Shown here one piece after another: positions 1 through 9,512 of a stretch of DNA of 54,095 nt. The notes under the pieces were generated by a model that had not been told where the DNA came from, ran no database searches, and saw only the letters and a program-made list of their open reading frames with translations. Location of the stretch: assembly GCA_024636675.1 (NCBI GenBank), contig JAGXGM010000070.1:1-54095 (forward strand). Direction: 5' to 3'. The translations under genes and the position numbers were made by a program. Within the stretch, counting starts at the first letter, position 1; the number at the start of each line of letters is the position of its first letter. The DNA is from Hydrogenophilales bacterium (GTDB lineage Bacteria > Pseudomonadota > Gammaproteobacteria > Burkholderiales > Thiobacillaceae).

Positions 1-222
1 GGGGTGGTGGTCGATGCTGTCAACGAGGTTCTGGAAATTGCGGGCGCGGATATCGAACCGCCACCTTCGTTCGGCACCCGGATCCGTACCGACTTCATTC
101 AGGGCATGGGCAAGGTGCAGGAGAAATTCGTCATCATTCTGAATGTCAGTAACGTGCTGTCCACCGACGACCTGATGGTTCTGGGTCGAACAGTATCCGA
201 TGGGATGGATGTGGCTGCCTGA
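1..222 (+). CDS. cheW: Chemotaxis coupling protein CheW, C-terminal part
   Basis: The reading frame is open from the first base, so this is the 3' end of a gene starting outside the window. It shows the CheW end pattern: a VVDAVNEVLEI strand, a conserved Gly-Met-Gly turn (FIQGMGKV) and the closing FVIILNVSNVL strand. CheW joins chemoreceptors to the histidine kinase CheA at the inner membrane. About 73 residues are visible, close to the last 40-45% of a normal CheW. It precedes cheR, cheD and cheB on the same strand, the usual order of a chemotaxis operon. A strong hairpin follows, so downstream genes may be partly uncoupled from it. Family assignment is secure; which CheW paralogue it is cannot be said. 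Confidence 0.88.
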   Translation, partial: GVVVDAVNEVLEIAGADIEPPPSFGTRIRTDFIQGMGKVQEKFVIILNVSNVLSTDDLMVLGRTVSDGMDVAA

Positions 223-269
223 GTAGCCCTGGATAAGCGAAGCAGGGGTGGCTTGTGTTCCGTACTGGC

Positions 270-311
270 ACGCACAGCCGCCTTCGATCTCGACTGAGGG
301 CGGCTGTGCGT
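270..311 (+). terminator. Hairpin after cheW (attenuator or terminator)
   Basis: A perfect 13-bp inverted repeat (270-282 with 299-311, loop 16 nt) lies 48 nt after the cheW stop. There is no T-run behind it, so it may act as an mRNA-stabilising or Rho-dependent hairpin rather than a classical intrinsic terminator. Confidence 0.55.
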
Positions 312-477
312 ATCTCATGGCCGGTTGTGCCCCATCTGAATGGAAAAGGAAGCGCCATGCGCAACAAACAGACGAAAAAGGGTGGCGGAATGCCATTGCA
401 TGCATCCCCGTTGCCGTCCGCGTGGGCGCAGGGGCAGTGCGCCACGGGCAGCACCGTGAAGTGGAGCGCGAAAACGC

Positions 478-1296
478 ATGCAATGTGAAGGAACCCTGCT
501 CAATGTGAGCCTGAAGGACAGCGAGTTCATCAGCTTCCAGCAGATGATTTTCAGAATTGCCGGCATCAGCCTGTCATCGGCCAAGAAATCGCTGGTAGCG
601 AGTCGATTGGCCAAACGCTTGAAGCATCATGGGCTCGATAGCTATGCGGTGTATTTCGAGATGCTGTCCGAACAGCATGACGAACTGCAGATGGCAGTGG
701 ACCTGCTCACCACAAATGAAACCTATTTTTTTCGCGAGCCCAAGCATTTCGAGTTCCTGCGCGATCGGGTGCTGCCCCAGCATCAGCCCCGTCGACCGTT
801 TCGGATCTGGAGCGCGGCATGCTCCAGCGGCGAGGAGGTCTACACGCTGGCCATGCTTCTGGCGGACCGGCTGGGCGAGGAGCCGTGGGAAGTATTCGGC
901 TCGGACATCAGTACCCAGGTGCTGGACAAGGCGAGGAAAGGGGTCTATCCGATGGAGCGGACCCGCGACATTCCGCCTGCTTTGCTGCGGACCTACTGCC
1001 TGAAAGGCATTGGCAGCCAAGAGGGCCACTTGCTGATCGATCCGGTATTGCGCAAGCGGGTGCGCCTGGCCCAGATCAATCTCAACGAGACTCTGCCCAA
1101 CGTGGGTGAGTTCGACGTGATCTTTCTGCGCAATGTCATGATCTATTTCCAGCAGGAAACCAAGCGCCAGGTGGTGTCGCGCCTGCTGACCAAACTGTGC
1201 TCCGGTGGGATATTCGTCATCGGCCATTCGGAAAGCCTGAATGGACTCGGTCAGAACCTGGAATCGCTGGCGCCCTCGATTTATCGCAAGCCATGA
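478..1296 (+). CDS. cheR: Chemotaxis protein methyltransferase CheR
   Basis: CheR transfers methyl groups from S-adenosylmethionine to glutamates on chemoreceptors, setting adaptation. The 272 residues match a full CheR: an N-terminal helical domain (residues ~15-75) followed by the AdoMet fold with the RIWSAACSSGEEVYTLAML nucleotide loop (~103-121), a DIS acidic end and the VIFLRNVMIYF segment (~210-220). The ATG at 478 has only a weak upstream GGAG. A GTG at 505 with AAGGAA ten bases upstream is a possible alternative and would remove nine residues outside the conserved domain. The stop overlaps the cheD start as ATGA, showing translational coupling. Confidence 0.93.
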   Translation: MQCEGTLLNVSLKDSEFISFQQMIFRIAGISLSSAKKSLVASRLAKRLKHHGLDSYAVYFEMLSEQHDELQMAVDLLTTNETYFFREPKHFEFLRDRVLPQHQPRRPFRIWSAACSSGEEVYTLAMLLADRLGEEPWEVFGSDISTQVLDKARKGVYPMERTRDIPPALLRTYCLKGIGSQEGHLLIDPVLRKRVRLAQINLNETLPNVGEFDVIFLRNVMIYFQQETKRQVVSRLLTKLCSGGIFVIGHSESLNGLGQNLESLAPSIYRKP

Positions 1297-1847
1297 CGAA
1301 ACCCGGGCATGTCGTGGAGGTTTTTCTGCAGCCGGGTGAAATCTGCTTCGGGGACGAACACACCCGCATCCGCACGCTGCTGGGTTCTTGTGTCGCCATC
1401 ACCCTGTGGCACCCCGGCCGCGGAATCGGCGGCATGTGCCACTACATATTGCCGAGCCGCGGCGCGTGCCGCAACAAACCGGCCCTGAATGGCCGCTATG
1501 GCGACGAGGCATTACAGATGCTGCTGAACGAAATCCGTAGCCAGCATGGCGACCCGACGGCGTTCGAAGCCAAGCTGTTTGGCGGCGGCTACATGTTCGC
1601 TGGACCGCCGGCCTCTGTTGACGCCCCTGCCCAGGTGCAAACGCGCAACGTTGATGCCGGACACGCTCTGCTGGCCCAGCATGGGATCAAGGTCAAAGCC
1701 CACCATCTGGGGGGCAATGGTCACCGGCAGGTCATATTCGACATCTGCAGTGGCGATGTGTGGATGAAACAGGTGCCGCCGGATGCCGATCGCGAACTGG
1801 ATGCGCGTGGCAGCCGTGCGCCTTCCCAGAAAGCTTATGTGTCATGA
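1293..1847 (+). CDS. cheD: Chemoreceptor glutamine deamidase CheD
   Basis: CheD deamidates specific glutamines on chemoreceptors and can bind CheC-type phosphatases. The protein (184 residues) shows the catalytic Cys in the [10 protein letters not shown] segment (~residue 32), the His in GGMCHYILP (~48), and the later [16 protein letters not shown] block of the family. The ATG at 1293 overlaps the cheR stop by four bases and the stop overlaps cheB the same way, so cheR-cheD-cheB are translationally coupled. An upstream in-frame extension exists but lies wholly inside cheR and is rejected. Confidence 0.93.
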   Translation: MTKPGHVVEVFLQPGEICFGDEHTRIRTLLGSCVAITLWHPGRGIGGMCHYILPSRGACRNKPALNGRYGDEALQMLLNEIRSQHGDPTAFEAKLFGGGYMFAGPPASVDAPAQVQTRNVDAGHALLAQHGIKVKAHHLGGNGHRQVIFDICSGDVWMKQVPPDADRELDARGSRAPSQKAYVS

Positions 1848-2902
1848 AAGCACTGCGCGTCATGATCGTGGACGACTCTGCCACGGTGCGTCAGATTCTT
1901 TCCGGCCTGCTTTCCGACGCGCCCGGTATCGAGGTGATCGGGGTGGCGGCCGACCCGCTGTTCGCGCTCGAAAAAATGAACAAGGACTGGCCCGACGTCG
2001 TGGTGCTGGATGTGGAAATGCCGCGCATGGACGGCATTACTTTTCTCAGGAAGATCATGGCCGAGCGCCCCACGCCGGTGATCATCTGCTCCTCACTGAC
2101 CGAAAAGGGCACCGACACCGCCATGCAGGCGCTGGCCGCGGGAGCGGTCAGCATCGTGACCAAACCCCGAATCGGACTCAAACAGTTTCTGGTGGAGGCC
2201 GGTCGGGAAATCGTCGCCGCAGTGCGGGCGGCTGGCATGGCCAACATACGTCGTCTGGTGCCGATGGCCGCCGCGCCGCCCCGTCATGGCCTCGATGTGA
2301 TCCCTTCCAGTCCGGCCCCGGCGATGGCCGAAACAACCGACAAGGTGGTGGCGATCGGCGCCTCAACAGGCGGAACCCAGGCGCTGGAGGCGGTGCTGAT
2401 CGAATTGCCGCGCGTCTGTTCCGGCATCGTCATCGTGCAGCACATGCCGGAGAAATTCACCGCCGCCTTTTCCGCACGTCTCGACAACATATGTGCCATC
2501 GAAGTGCGCGAAGCAAGACACGGCGATCGGGTGCGTCCCGGCTTGGCCCTGGTGGCTCCGGGCGGTCGTCACATGCAGCTCAAGCGCAGCGGCGCCCAGT
2601 ATCACGTGGATGTCATAGACGGTCCGCCAGTGAATCGGCACCGGCCTTCGGTCGATGTGCTGTTTCGTTCCACCGCCCGCTGTGCGGGCAGCAATGCCAT
2701 GGGGATCATCCTCACCGGAATGGGCGACGACGGCGCGCGCGGACTCAAGGAAATGCGGGAAACCTCTGCCACCACGATCGCGCAGGATGAGGCGAGCTGT
2801 GTGGTGTATGGCATGCCCAAGGAAGCCGTCAAGATGGGCGGGGTGGAACGCAGTCTGTCGCTAGCCAGCATCTCCCGCGAAATTGCCCGCTATGGCATGT
2901 AG
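1844..2902 (+). CDS. cheB: Chemotaxis response regulator / protein-glutamate methylesterase CheB
   Basis: CheB removes methyl groups from chemoreceptors when phosphorylated by CheA. The 352 residues hold an N-terminal receiver domain (acidic pair D10/D11, phospho-acceptor D56 in [13 protein letters not shown], conserved Lys in TKP ~110), a linker, and a C-terminal esterase domain with Ser in GASTGGT (~168), His in VQHMPEKF (~195) and Asp in GMGDDGARG (~290). All catalytic positions are present. The start is fixed by the ATGA overlap with cheD. It is the last plus-strand gene of the operon; a convergent lipoprotein gene follows. Confidence 0.96.
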   Translation: MKALRVMIVDDSATVRQILSGLLSDAPGIEVIGVAADPLFALEKMNKDWPDVVVLDVEMPRMDGITFLRKIMAERPTPVIICSSLTEKGTDTAMQALAAGAVSIVTKPRIGLKQFLVEAGREIVAAVRAAGMANIRRLVPMAAAPPRHGLDVIPSSPAPAMAETTDKVVAIGASTGGTQALEAVLIELPRVCSGIVIVQHMPEKFTAAFSARLDNICAIEVREARHGDRVRPGLALVAPGGRHMQLKRSGAQYHVDVIDGPPVNRHRPSVDVLFRSTARCAGSNAMGIILTGMGDDGARGLKEMRETSATTIAQDEASCVVYGMPKEAVKMGGVERSLSLASISREIARYGM

Positions 2903-2950
2903 GCGCCTGCATGCCAGCACCGGTCCGACGGACCGGGTGTCAGGCGCGGC

Positions 2951-3628
2951 TTAGTTCGCAACCACCGGCAGGATCCACAGTTCGACCCGGCGATTCAGCT
3001 GGCGGCCGGCTTCGGTCGCGTTGTCGGCGCGCGGCTCGGATTCGCCCCTGCCGTAGGCCTCCAGACGCAGCGGGTTGACGTTCTGGCCGGCGAAATAATT
3101 CATCACCGCCTGCGCGCGATTCTCCGACAGGGTCTGGTTGGCGGCGTCGGAGCCGACACTGTCGGTATGGCCGATCACGGTGACGGTGGTTTTGCCGTAC
3201 TGGTTCAGCACGCGGGAAATCTTGTTCAGCGTTGTGGTGTAGCCGGGCTTCAACATGTAGGAGTTGGTGTCGAAACCGGTATTGGCCGTCATGCTGACCA
3301 GCAGGGCATTGTCGCTGGCGCGTTTGTCGATGCTGATCTCGCCGCGCTGGATTTCCGGCTGCAACTGTTTGACCAGATCCTTGGCCTGCGTGTCCATGTA
3401 GTAGCCGACGCCGGTTCCGGCCAGACCGCCGCCGACCGCGCCAATCAGCGCGCCCTTGCCACGGTTCTTGTGATTGATGATCGCGCCCAGCACCGCACCG
3501 CTCGCGGTGCCGATGATGGCACCCGTCTGGGTCTTGGAGAGGTCGCGGGAGTCGCCCATATCGTTGGTGGCACAGGCGGAAAGCAGAAAAGTGGCCAGCA
3601 GGGGCAGTGCAATGAGGGGCGTGCGCAT
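2951..3628 (-). CDS. OmpA-family glycine-zipper lipoprotein (YiaD type)
   Basis: A 225-residue outer-membrane lipoprotein. A signal peptide ends in the lipobox LLSAC with Cys19 as the acylated residue. Residues ~35-80 form a glycine zipper (GAIIGTASGAVLGAI, then GALIGAVGGGLAGTGVGYY). The C-terminal half is an OmpA-like peptidoglycan-binding domain with VTVIGHTDSVGSDAANQTLSENRA and the closing NRRVEL motif. It probably ties the outer membrane to peptidoglycan. The start at 3628 is chosen because AAAGGA lies upstream and the lipobox sits correctly; a longer frame to 3736 has no support. It is separated from phaG by about 120 bases and may have its own promoter. Confidence 0.9.
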   Translation of the reverse strand: MRTPLIALPLLATFLLSACATNDMGDSRDLSKTQTGAIIGTASGAVLGAIINHKNRGKGALIGAVGGGLAGTGVGYYMDTQAKDLVKQLQPEIQRGEISIDKRASDNALLVSMTANTGFDTNSYMLKPGYTTTLNKISRVLNQYGKTTVTVIGHTDSVGSDAANQTLSENRAQAVMNYFAGQNVNPLRLEAYGRGESEPRADNATEAGRQLNRRVELWILPVVAN

Positions 3629-3749
3629 GGGGAAATCCTTTGGGTTGATGTGCGGCAGCGAAATGCGCCGCAGCCGTTTTGGCGTCTTGAAGTGAGAATA
3701 CGCGGTTTGCTCGTTTTCATCTGTTGCATAGCACACATAACGGGCGCGT

Positions 3750-4079
3750 TCAATCTGCCGGGGCGTCGTTGTCCGGTGGCATGGCGGCGATCGATCTGAC
3801 CTTCAGATGCAGCGCCGCCTTGGCGAGCAGGTGCGCGGAGACCGGCGCGGTAATGAACAGGAACAGCGTGACCAGTACCTCGTGCAGGCTGACGCCCTCG
3901 TCGTGCATGCTGAAGTACAGGGCGGAGGCGATCAACAAGCAACCGACGCCCAGCGTGGTGGCCTTGGTGGGGCCATGCAGGCGGGTGTAGAAGTCGGCGA
4001 GGCGCGCCAGGCCCAGCGAGCCGATGAAGGTGAAAATCGCGCCGGTGAGAATCAGCACGGAAAGCAGGATGTCGATCAT
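3750..4079 (-). CDS. phaG: Pha/Mrp antiporter subunit G
   Basis: A 109-residue membrane protein with three transmembrane segments and the subunit G signature LARLADFYTRLHGPTKATTLG (residues ~25-45). In Mrp/Pha systems, G is one of the small subunits needed to assemble the multisubunit cation/proton antiporter in the inner membrane. It is last in the minus-strand operon phaAB-C-D-E-F-G, 13 bases after phaF. Sequence cannot decide whether Na+ or K+ is the exchanged ion; the fused AB subunit upstream favours the PhaABCDEFG type. Confidence 0.92.
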   Translation of the reverse strand: MIDILLSVLILTGAIFTFIGSLGLARLADFYTRLHGPTKATTLGVGCLLIASALYFSMHDEGVSLHEVLVTLFLFITAPVSAHLLAKAALHLKVRSIAAMPPDNDAPAD

Positions 4080-4092
4080 GGCTGGCCGGTCC

Positions 4093-4362
4093 TCATTCGA
4101 TGATGTCGCCGCGTAACAGGTACTTGCACAGCGCTACGGTGCCGACGAAGCCCATCATCGCGATCAAAAGCGCCGCCTCGAAATAGATCGCGCTGCCCAG
4201 ATGGATGCCGAGCAGCACCAGCAGCGCGATGGTGTTCACGTACAGGGTGTCGAGCGCGAGAATGCGGTCGGGCGCGTCGGGGCCGCGCAGCAGGCGCCAG
4301 AAGCTCAGCAGGAAGGCCAGGCTGACCAGCGCATAGGCGATCGGGATGACGGTCATCAGCAT
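4093..4362 (-). CDS. phaF: Pha/Mrp antiporter subunit F
   Basis: An 89-residue, three-helix membrane protein with the F-subunit signature WRLLRGPDAPDRILALDTL after the first helix and GFVGTVALCKYL near the end. Normal length is about 90 residues. The first ATG (4362) is two bases after the phaE stop; an internal ATG at 4356 is also possible. A longer frame reaching 4929 is a shadow over phaE and is not used. Confidence 0.9.
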   Translation of the reverse strand: MLMTVIPIAYALVSLAFLLSFWRLLRGPDAPDRILALDTLYVNTIALLVLLGIHLGSAIYFEAALLIAMMGFVGTVALCKYLLRGDIIE

Positions 4363-4364
4363 GT

Positions 4365-4859
4365 TCAATCCTCCTGTTCGAAGATTTTTTTCAGCGGCGT
4401 CTCGTAACGCTGCTTGATTTCGGCGACCAGTGCGGCGGCATCGCCCGTATCCAGCGTGTGCACGATCAGCGTGCGCTTGTCCGCACTCAGGTTTGCCGAC
4501 ACCGTGCCCGGCGTCAGCGAGATGGTGTTGGCCAAGAGGCTGATGGCGAGATCGCTCCTGAGCGCCAGCGGCACCGCGACGAAAACGGGGCGCAGTCGGG
4601 TCGGCCCCCGCAGGATCAGGTACGCGACTTGAAAGCTGCCGCGCACGATGTCGATGACGAACACGCCGAGGAAACGCAACAGGGTGAGCGGGTGGCGGAT
4701 GCGGATCTGCTCCGGCCAGAAGCGCGAAGTGGCGAAGGGAATCAGCCAGCCGAGCAGCGCGCCCAGCACGACATGTCCGGCCGACAGCTGGTTGACCAGC
4801 AGCAGCCACAGGAAAGCGAGGGTGACGCTCAGCAGGGGGTGCGGCAACAGACGTCTCAT
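4365..4859 (-). CDS. phaE: Pha/Mrp antiporter subunit E
   Basis: A 164-residue subunit E: two or three N-terminal helices, then a cytoplasmic domain with the family pattern LANTISLTPGTVSANLSADK (~residues 108-127) and IVHTLDTGD. It belongs to the small-subunit half of the antiporter. It overlaps phaD by four bases (ATGA) and runs directly into phaF, consistent with one transcript and coupled translation. Confidence 0.92.
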   Translation of the reverse strand: MRRLLPHPLLSVTLAFLWLLLVNQLSAGHVVLGALLGWLIPFATSRFWPEQIRIRHPLTLLRFLGVFVIDIVRGSFQVAYLILRGPTRLRPVFVAVPLALRSDLAISLLANTISLTPGTVSANLSADKRTLIVHTLDTGDAAALVAEIKQRYETPLKKIFEQED

Positions 4860-6373
4860 GGCGTGGTTCCCAGCACGGCTTCGATGTACTGCTGCGGCTG
4901 CAGCAGCTGCGCCGCAGTGGCCTGAGCATAGCCGGACAGCGGCCCCGCCCAGACCACCAGGCCTGCGATCAGCAGCAGCAGGCCGGCAACGGGTGCCAGT
5001 GCGGCGGCAGTGGGCGCTGTCAATGTGGCTGGATCATGCGAGGTATGGGTGCGATAGAACAGCAGGCTGCCGCTCCTCGCCAGCGCGATCATGCCCATCA
5101 GGCCGGTGAGCAATACGATGCTCCAGACCCAGGGCATCAGCGGCGAGTCGAGCGCGGCCTTGAGCAGCATGAACTTGCCGAGAAAACCCGACAGCGGCGG
5201 CAACCCGACAATGGCCACGGCGGCGACGAAGAACAGCCCGCCCAGCACGCGCGCGCCCGGCATTTCAGGGCCGGATTCGAAGCGGTCGGCGAATTCGCCG
5301 CGCGCCCGGCTGATCGCATCGGCCAGCAGGAACAGCGCGGCCGCGGCGAAGACGGAGTGCGGCAGGTAGTACAGGCCGGCGGCGATTGCATCGGTGCTGC
5401 CGAGGCCGAAGGCCAGGAGCAGGCTGCCGATCGAGGCCACCACCAGGTAGGCCGCCTGCTGCTGCAGCGTGGTGCTGGCCACCGCGCCGAGCATGCCGAG
5501 GGTGAGCGTTGCCAGCGCCAGCGGGGCGAGCCAGGGATCGAGCAGGTGGGCGACCGGTCCGGCGTCGTCGCCGAACATCAGCGTGTAGACGCGCAGGATG
5601 CAATAGGCGCCGACCTTGGTCATGATGGCAAACAGCGCCGCCACCGGCACGCTGGTGTGGGCGTAGGCGGCGGGCAGCCACAGATACAGCGGCAGCAGCG
5701 CGGCCTTCAGCGCAAACACCGCGAACAGCAGCAGGCCGGCGGATTGCACCAGCGCCAGGTTGTCCGGCGGCGTGGCTGCGAGCTTCACCGCGAGGTCGGC
5801 CATGTTGAGCGTGCCGGTCACCCCATACAGGGTGCCGACGGCGAACAGGAACAGCGTCGAGCCGACCAGGTTGATGACGACGAAATGCAGCCCCGCCTTC
5901 ACCCGCAGGCGGCCGCCGCCGTGCAGCAGCAGGCCATAGGAGGCGAGCAGCAGAATCTCGAAGAAGACGAACAGGTTGAACAGGTCGCCGGTGAGGAAGG
6001 CGCCGTTCAGACCGAACAGCTGCAACTGGAACAACACATGGAAGTGGCGGCCCTGCGTGTCGCTGCCGCGAATCGCGTAGAGCAGCGCGAACACCGCCAG
6101 CAGGGCAGTCGTCAGCAGCATCCACGCCGCCAGGCGGTCGACCACCAGCACAATGCCGTAGGGCGCGGCCCAGTTGCCGAGCGCGTAGACCAGATGGGTG
6201 CCGTCGGCGGCGGCTTGCAGCAGCGCGATCGCCAGCGGGATCAGCGCCAGCGCCGCGACGAGGCTGACGCCGCGCTGCACCGCCAGGCTGCGGCCGCGCA
6301 GCCCCAGCAGAACGATGCCGGTGATGAGCGGCAGCAGCACCGGCAGGATGGGCAAATGAGCGAGCCCGTTCAT
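4856..6373 (-). CDS. phaD: Pha/Mrp antiporter subunit D (NuoM/N-like)
   Basis: A 505-residue polytopic protein with about 14 membrane helices, of the proton-translocating family shared with complex I subunits NuoL/M/N. Diagnostic parts are the LFNLFVFFEILLLASYGLL helix with the conserved Glu, FALKAALLPLYLWLPAAYAH with the helix-7 Lys, and AIMTKVGAYCILR with a second Lys. It is thought to form one proton path of the antiporter. It overlaps phaC and phaE by four bases each. Length and residues are normal for MrpD. Confidence 0.94.
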   Translation of the reverse strand: MNGLAHLPILPVLLPLITGIVLLGLRGRSLAVQRGVSLVAALALIPLAIALLQAAADGTHLVYALGNWAAPYGIVLVVDRLAAWMLLTTALLAVFALLYAIRGSDTQGRHFHVLFQLQLFGLNGAFLTGDLFNLFVFFEILLLASYGLLLHGGGRLRVKAGLHFVVINLVGSTLFLFAVGTLYGVTGTLNMADLAVKLAATPPDNLALVQSAGLLLFAVFALKAALLPLYLWLPAAYAHTSVPVAALFAIMTKVGAYCILRVYTLMFGDDAGPVAHLLDPWLAPLALATLTLGMLGAVASTTLQQQAAYLVVASIGSLLLAFGLGSTDAIAAGLYYLPHSVFAAAALFLLADAISRARGEFADRFESGPEMPGARVLGGLFFVAAVAIVGLPPLSGFLGKFMLLKAALDSPLMPWVWSIVLLTGLMGMIALARSGSLLFYRTHTSHDPATLTAPTAAALAPVAGLLLLIAGLVVWAGPLSGYAQATAAQLLQPQQYIEAVLGTTP

Positions 6374-6714
6374 CGATGCCGCGCCTCATGGTGGTGGTGG
6401 CCGTCGACGTGGTCGTTGCCGAGCTCGGCGCGCGCCTTCAGCGCCAGCACGATGACAAACGCGGTCATGCCGAAGCTGATAACGATGGCGGTGAGCACCA
6501 GCGCCTGCGGTAGCGGATCGGTGTAGCCCTCGGCCGCCGCACTGATCACCGGCGGTACGCCGATGGCGAGCCGGCCCATGACGAACAGGAACAGGTTGAC
6601 GGCGTAGGACATGAGAGTGAGCCCCAGCACCACCGGAAAGGTCTGGCCGCGCAATGCGAGAAACACGCCGCCCGCGGTGAGCACGCCGATGACCAGGGCA
6701 ATCAATATTTCCAT
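6370..6714 (-). CDS. phaC: Pha/Mrp antiporter subunit C (NuoK-like)
   Basis: A 114-residue, three-helix subunit of the NuoK family, with GLTLMSYAVNLFLF in helix 2 and PLPQALVLTAIVISFGMTAF in helix 3. The C-terminus is His-rich (GHHHHEARHR), a feature often seen in PhaC proteins and possibly metal-binding. The start at 6714 shares one base with the phaAB stop (TGATG). A longer frame upstream is a shadow inside phaAB. Confidence 0.92.
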   Translation of the reverse strand: MEILIALVIGVLTAGGVFLALRGQTFPVVLGLTLMSYAVNLFLFVMGRLAIGVPPVISAAAEGYTDPLPQALVLTAIVISFGMTAFVIVLALKARAELGNDHVDGHHHHEARHR

Positions 6715-9512
6715 CAGTGTTTTTCCCGGTGTTTGGGCAGGGCGTGATGCACGCCGCCGAGGTTGACCAGGATCATCAGCGTGGCGCCGACGACGACGAG
6801 GAACACGCCGAGGTCGAATGCCATCGCCGAGGCCAGTTCGAAGTCGCCGACGATCGGCCAGTCCAGGTGGCCGTAAGTCGACGTGAGGAAGGGATAGCCG
6901 AACAGCCAGCTCGCCAGCCCGGTGAAAACGGCGATCGCCAGTCCCCAGGCGATCAGCGGCTGGCTGTCGGACGCCATGCGCTGGTGTGTCCACACCGCGC
7001 CGTTGGCGAGATACTGCACGATCAGCGCCACCGCCGTGATGAGGCCGGCGATGAAGCCGCCGCCCGGCTGGTTGTGGCCGCGCAACAGGATGAACACCGC
7101 GACCAGCAGCGCCAGCGGCAGCAGGATACGGGTGAGCGTGGCCATGATGACCGGATGGGCGTCGGCATCCCAGTTCCGCCTGCCGTCGTCGCGATTGGGC
7201 GCCGCCAGCGACAAGCCTTGCAGCATTGCCACGATGCCGAGTCCGGCCAGCGCCAGCACGGTGATTTCGCCCAGCGTGTCGTAACCGCGGAAGTCGACCA
7301 GAATGACGTTCACCACGTTGCTGCCGCCGCCGCCCGGCACGCTGTTGGCAAGGTAATAGCCGGCGATGGTTTCGTAGGGCCGGGTCAGCACGGCCCACGC
7401 CAGCGCGGCGGTGCCGCCGCCCGCCAGCAAAGCAATCACGCCGTCGCGCCAGAGGCGCGCCGGTTCACGCTCGGGCGCGACGTGCTGCGGCAGGAAATAA
7501 AGCGCCAGCAGCAGCAGGACAATGGTGACGATCTCGACCGACAGCTGGGTCAGCGCGAGGTCGGGCGCGGAGAACTTGACGAAGGCGAGCGAGACCACCA
7601 GTCCCACCACGCCGATGGTGACGATCGCAGTGAAGCGTTGCCGGTGCAGCCAGACGGTGGCCAGCGTGGCGACGATCAGCGCGCCGGCGGCGGTGAGGCT
7701 GACGGCGTCGAGCGGCAGGCCGCTGCGATTGCCGGTCAGCGGTGTGCCGCCCGCCAGCCACGGCGCGATCCCCAGCAGCAGCGCGGTCGCCAGCAGGAAG
7801 AACACCTGGCGCTGCAGCGAACCGGTGTCGACCAGGCGGGTGATTAAGCGCGACAGGGCGAACAGCCCATCCTGCAATCCGTTGAAGATCACGCGCGCGT
7901 CGAGCCGGCCGAGGCCGCGATCGTGCCAGGCGAACAGCGGGCGGCGCACCAGATAAATAAGCGAACCGCCCACCAGCGCGATCAGGCTCATGAACAGCGC
8001 CGGATTGACGCCGTGCCACAGCGCCAGGTGGTAGTCGGGCAGCGGCGTCTGCAGCGTGCTCTGCGCCGCCACCGCCAGCAGCGGCGCCACGGTGAGCGCG
8101 GGCGCGACGCCGACCACCAGGCACAGCACCACCAGGATTTCCACCGGGACCTTCATCCAGCGCGGCGGCTCGTGCGGTGTACGCGGCAAATCTACCGGTT
8201 CACCGTTGAAGAACACGTCGTGGATGAAGCGCAGCGAGTAGGCTACCGCCAAGGCCCCGGCCAGCGTCGCCAGCGCGGGCAGCAGCCAGCCGCCGATATA
8301 GCCCTCGGAAATCTCCATCGCTTCGACGAAGAACATTTCCTTTGAAAGAAAGCCGTTCATCAGCGGCACCCCGGCCATCGCCGCGGCGGCGACCATCGCC
8401 AGCGTCGCGGTGTGGGGCATGAACCGCCACAGGCCGTGCAGCCGCCGCATGTCGCGCGTGCCCGTCTCGTGGTCGATGATGCCGGCGGCCATGAACAGCG
8501 AGGCCTTGAAGATGGCGTGGTTGATGATGTGGAACACGCCGGCCACGGCCGCGAGCGGCGTCGACAGGCCGAACAGCAGCGTGATCAGGCCGAGGTGGCT
8601 GAGGGTCGAATAGGCGAGCAGGCCTTTGAGGTCGTGCTTGAACAGCGCGACATAGGCGCCGAGCAGCAGGGTGGCCATTCCCGCGCTGGAGACCAGCCAG
8701 AACCATTCCGGGGTGCCCGACAGCGCCGGGAACAGGCGGGCCAGCAGGAACACGCCGGCCTTCACCATGGTCGCCGAATGCAGGTAGGCCGACACCGGCG
8801 TGGGCGCGGCCATCGCGTGCGGCAGCCAGAAGTGGAAGGGGAACTGCGCCGACTTGGTGAACACGCCGAGCAGGACCAGCAGCAGCGTCGGCAGGTAAAG
8901 CGGATGCGCGCGGATCAGGTCGCCCGAGGCGAGCACCACGGACAACTCGTAGCTGCCGACGATGTGGCCCAGCAGCAGGAAGCCGCCCAGCAGCGCGAAG
9001 CCGCCGGCGCCGGTCACCGCCAGCGCCATGCGCGCGCCGTGGCGGGCTTCCTCGCGGTGCTGCCAGTAGCTGATCAGCAGGAAGGACGACAGGCTGGTCA
9101 GCTCCCAGAAGATCAGGAGCTGGATCAGGTTTTCAGACAGTACGATGCCGAGCATCGAACCCATGAACAGCATCAGGTAGGAATAGAAGCGCCCCATGCT
9201 GTCCCGTTCGGACAGGTAGTAGCGGGCGTACAGCACGATCAGCAGGCCGATGCCGAGAATCAGCCCGGCGAACAGCAGTGCCAGGCCGTCGAGGCGGAAC
9301 GCGAGGTTGAGACCCAGCGCGGGCAGCCAGTCGTGCTGCTGGATCAGCGTGGCGCCGTCGAATGGCAGGTGCAGCGAAGGCGCCAGCCAGACCATGGCCG
9401 CCAGCGTGACCGCGCCCGCCGCCCAGGCCGAATGCACGCGTCCGAAACGGGATGCCAGCGCAACCAGGGCTGCGCCCATGAAGGGGGTCAAAACAGCAAA
9501 GAAAAGCGTCAT
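6714..9512 (-). CDS. phaAB: Pha antiporter large subunit A fused to subunit B
   Basis: A 932-residue polytopic protein. Residues ~1-500 are a NuoL-like antiporter module (LIFWELTSLSSFLLI, FTKSAQFPFHFWLPHAMAAPTPVSAY, HLGLITLLFG). Residues ~600-760 hold the MrpA C-terminal DUF4040/MbhE-like part (SAPDLALTQLSVEIVTIVLLLL, then VILVDFRGYDTLGEITVLA). Residues ~790-925 are a MnhB domain (FILLRGHNQPGGGFIAGLI). The A+B fusion is the form called PhaAB in proteobacteria. It is the first gene of the operon; the 93 bases upstream must hold its promoter, though no clear box was picked out. Confidence 0.94.
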   Translation of the reverse strand: MTLFFAVLTPFMGAALVALASRFGRVHSAWAAGAVTLAAMVWLAPSLHLPFDGATLIQQHDWLPALGLNLAFRLDGLALLFAGLILGIGLLIVLYARYYLSERDSMGRFYSYLMLFMGSMLGIVLSENLIQLLIFWELTSLSSFLLISYWQHREEARHGARMALAVTGAGGFALLGGFLLLGHIVGSYELSVVLASGDLIRAHPLYLPTLLLVLLGVFTKSAQFPFHFWLPHAMAAPTPVSAYLHSATMVKAGVFLLARLFPALSGTPEWFWLVSSAGMATLLLGAYVALFKHDLKGLLAYSTLSHLGLITLLFGLSTPLAAVAGVFHIINHAIFKASLFMAAGIIDHETGTRDMRRLHGLWRFMPHTATLAMVAAAAMAGVPLMNGFLSKEMFFVEAMEISEGYIGGWLLPALATLAGALAVAYSLRFIHDVFFNGEPVDLPRTPHEPPRWMKVPVEILVVLCLVVGVAPALTVAPLLAVAAQSTLQTPLPDYHLALWHGVNPALFMSLIALVGGSLIYLVRRPLFAWHDRGLGRLDARVIFNGLQDGLFALSRLITRLVDTGSLQRQVFFLLATALLLGIAPWLAGGTPLTGNRSGLPLDAVSLTAAGALIVATLATVWLHRQRFTAIVTIGVVGLVVSLAFVKFSAPDLALTQLSVEIVTIVLLLLALYFLPQHVAPEREPARLWRDGVIALLAGGGTAALAWAVLTRPYETIAGYYLANSVPGGGGSNVVNVILVDFRGYDTLGEITVLALAGLGIVAMLQGLSLAAPNRDDGRRNWDADAHPVIMATLTRILLPLALLVAVFILLRGHNQPGGGFIAGLITAVALIVQYLANGAVWTHQRMASDSQPLIAWGLAIAVFTGLASWLFGYPFLTSTYGHLDWPIVGDFELASAMAFDLGVFLVVVGATLMILVNLGGVHHALPKHREKH

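Noticed and set aside
357-488. A 43-codon frame with a good AAGGA site between cheW and cheR
   Set aside because: It begins close to a strong hairpin, has no recognisable features and ends across the cheR start; it may be a leader peptide but there is no positive evidence beyond the ribosome-like site.
5036-6526. A 496-codon plus-strand frame opposite phaD
   Set aside because: Its product is Gln/Arg/Glu-rich with no fold, and phaD on the other strand has full family signatures; it is an antisense shadow in GC-rich DNA. Similar long shadows oppose phaAB, the Mrp-like genes and glnE.
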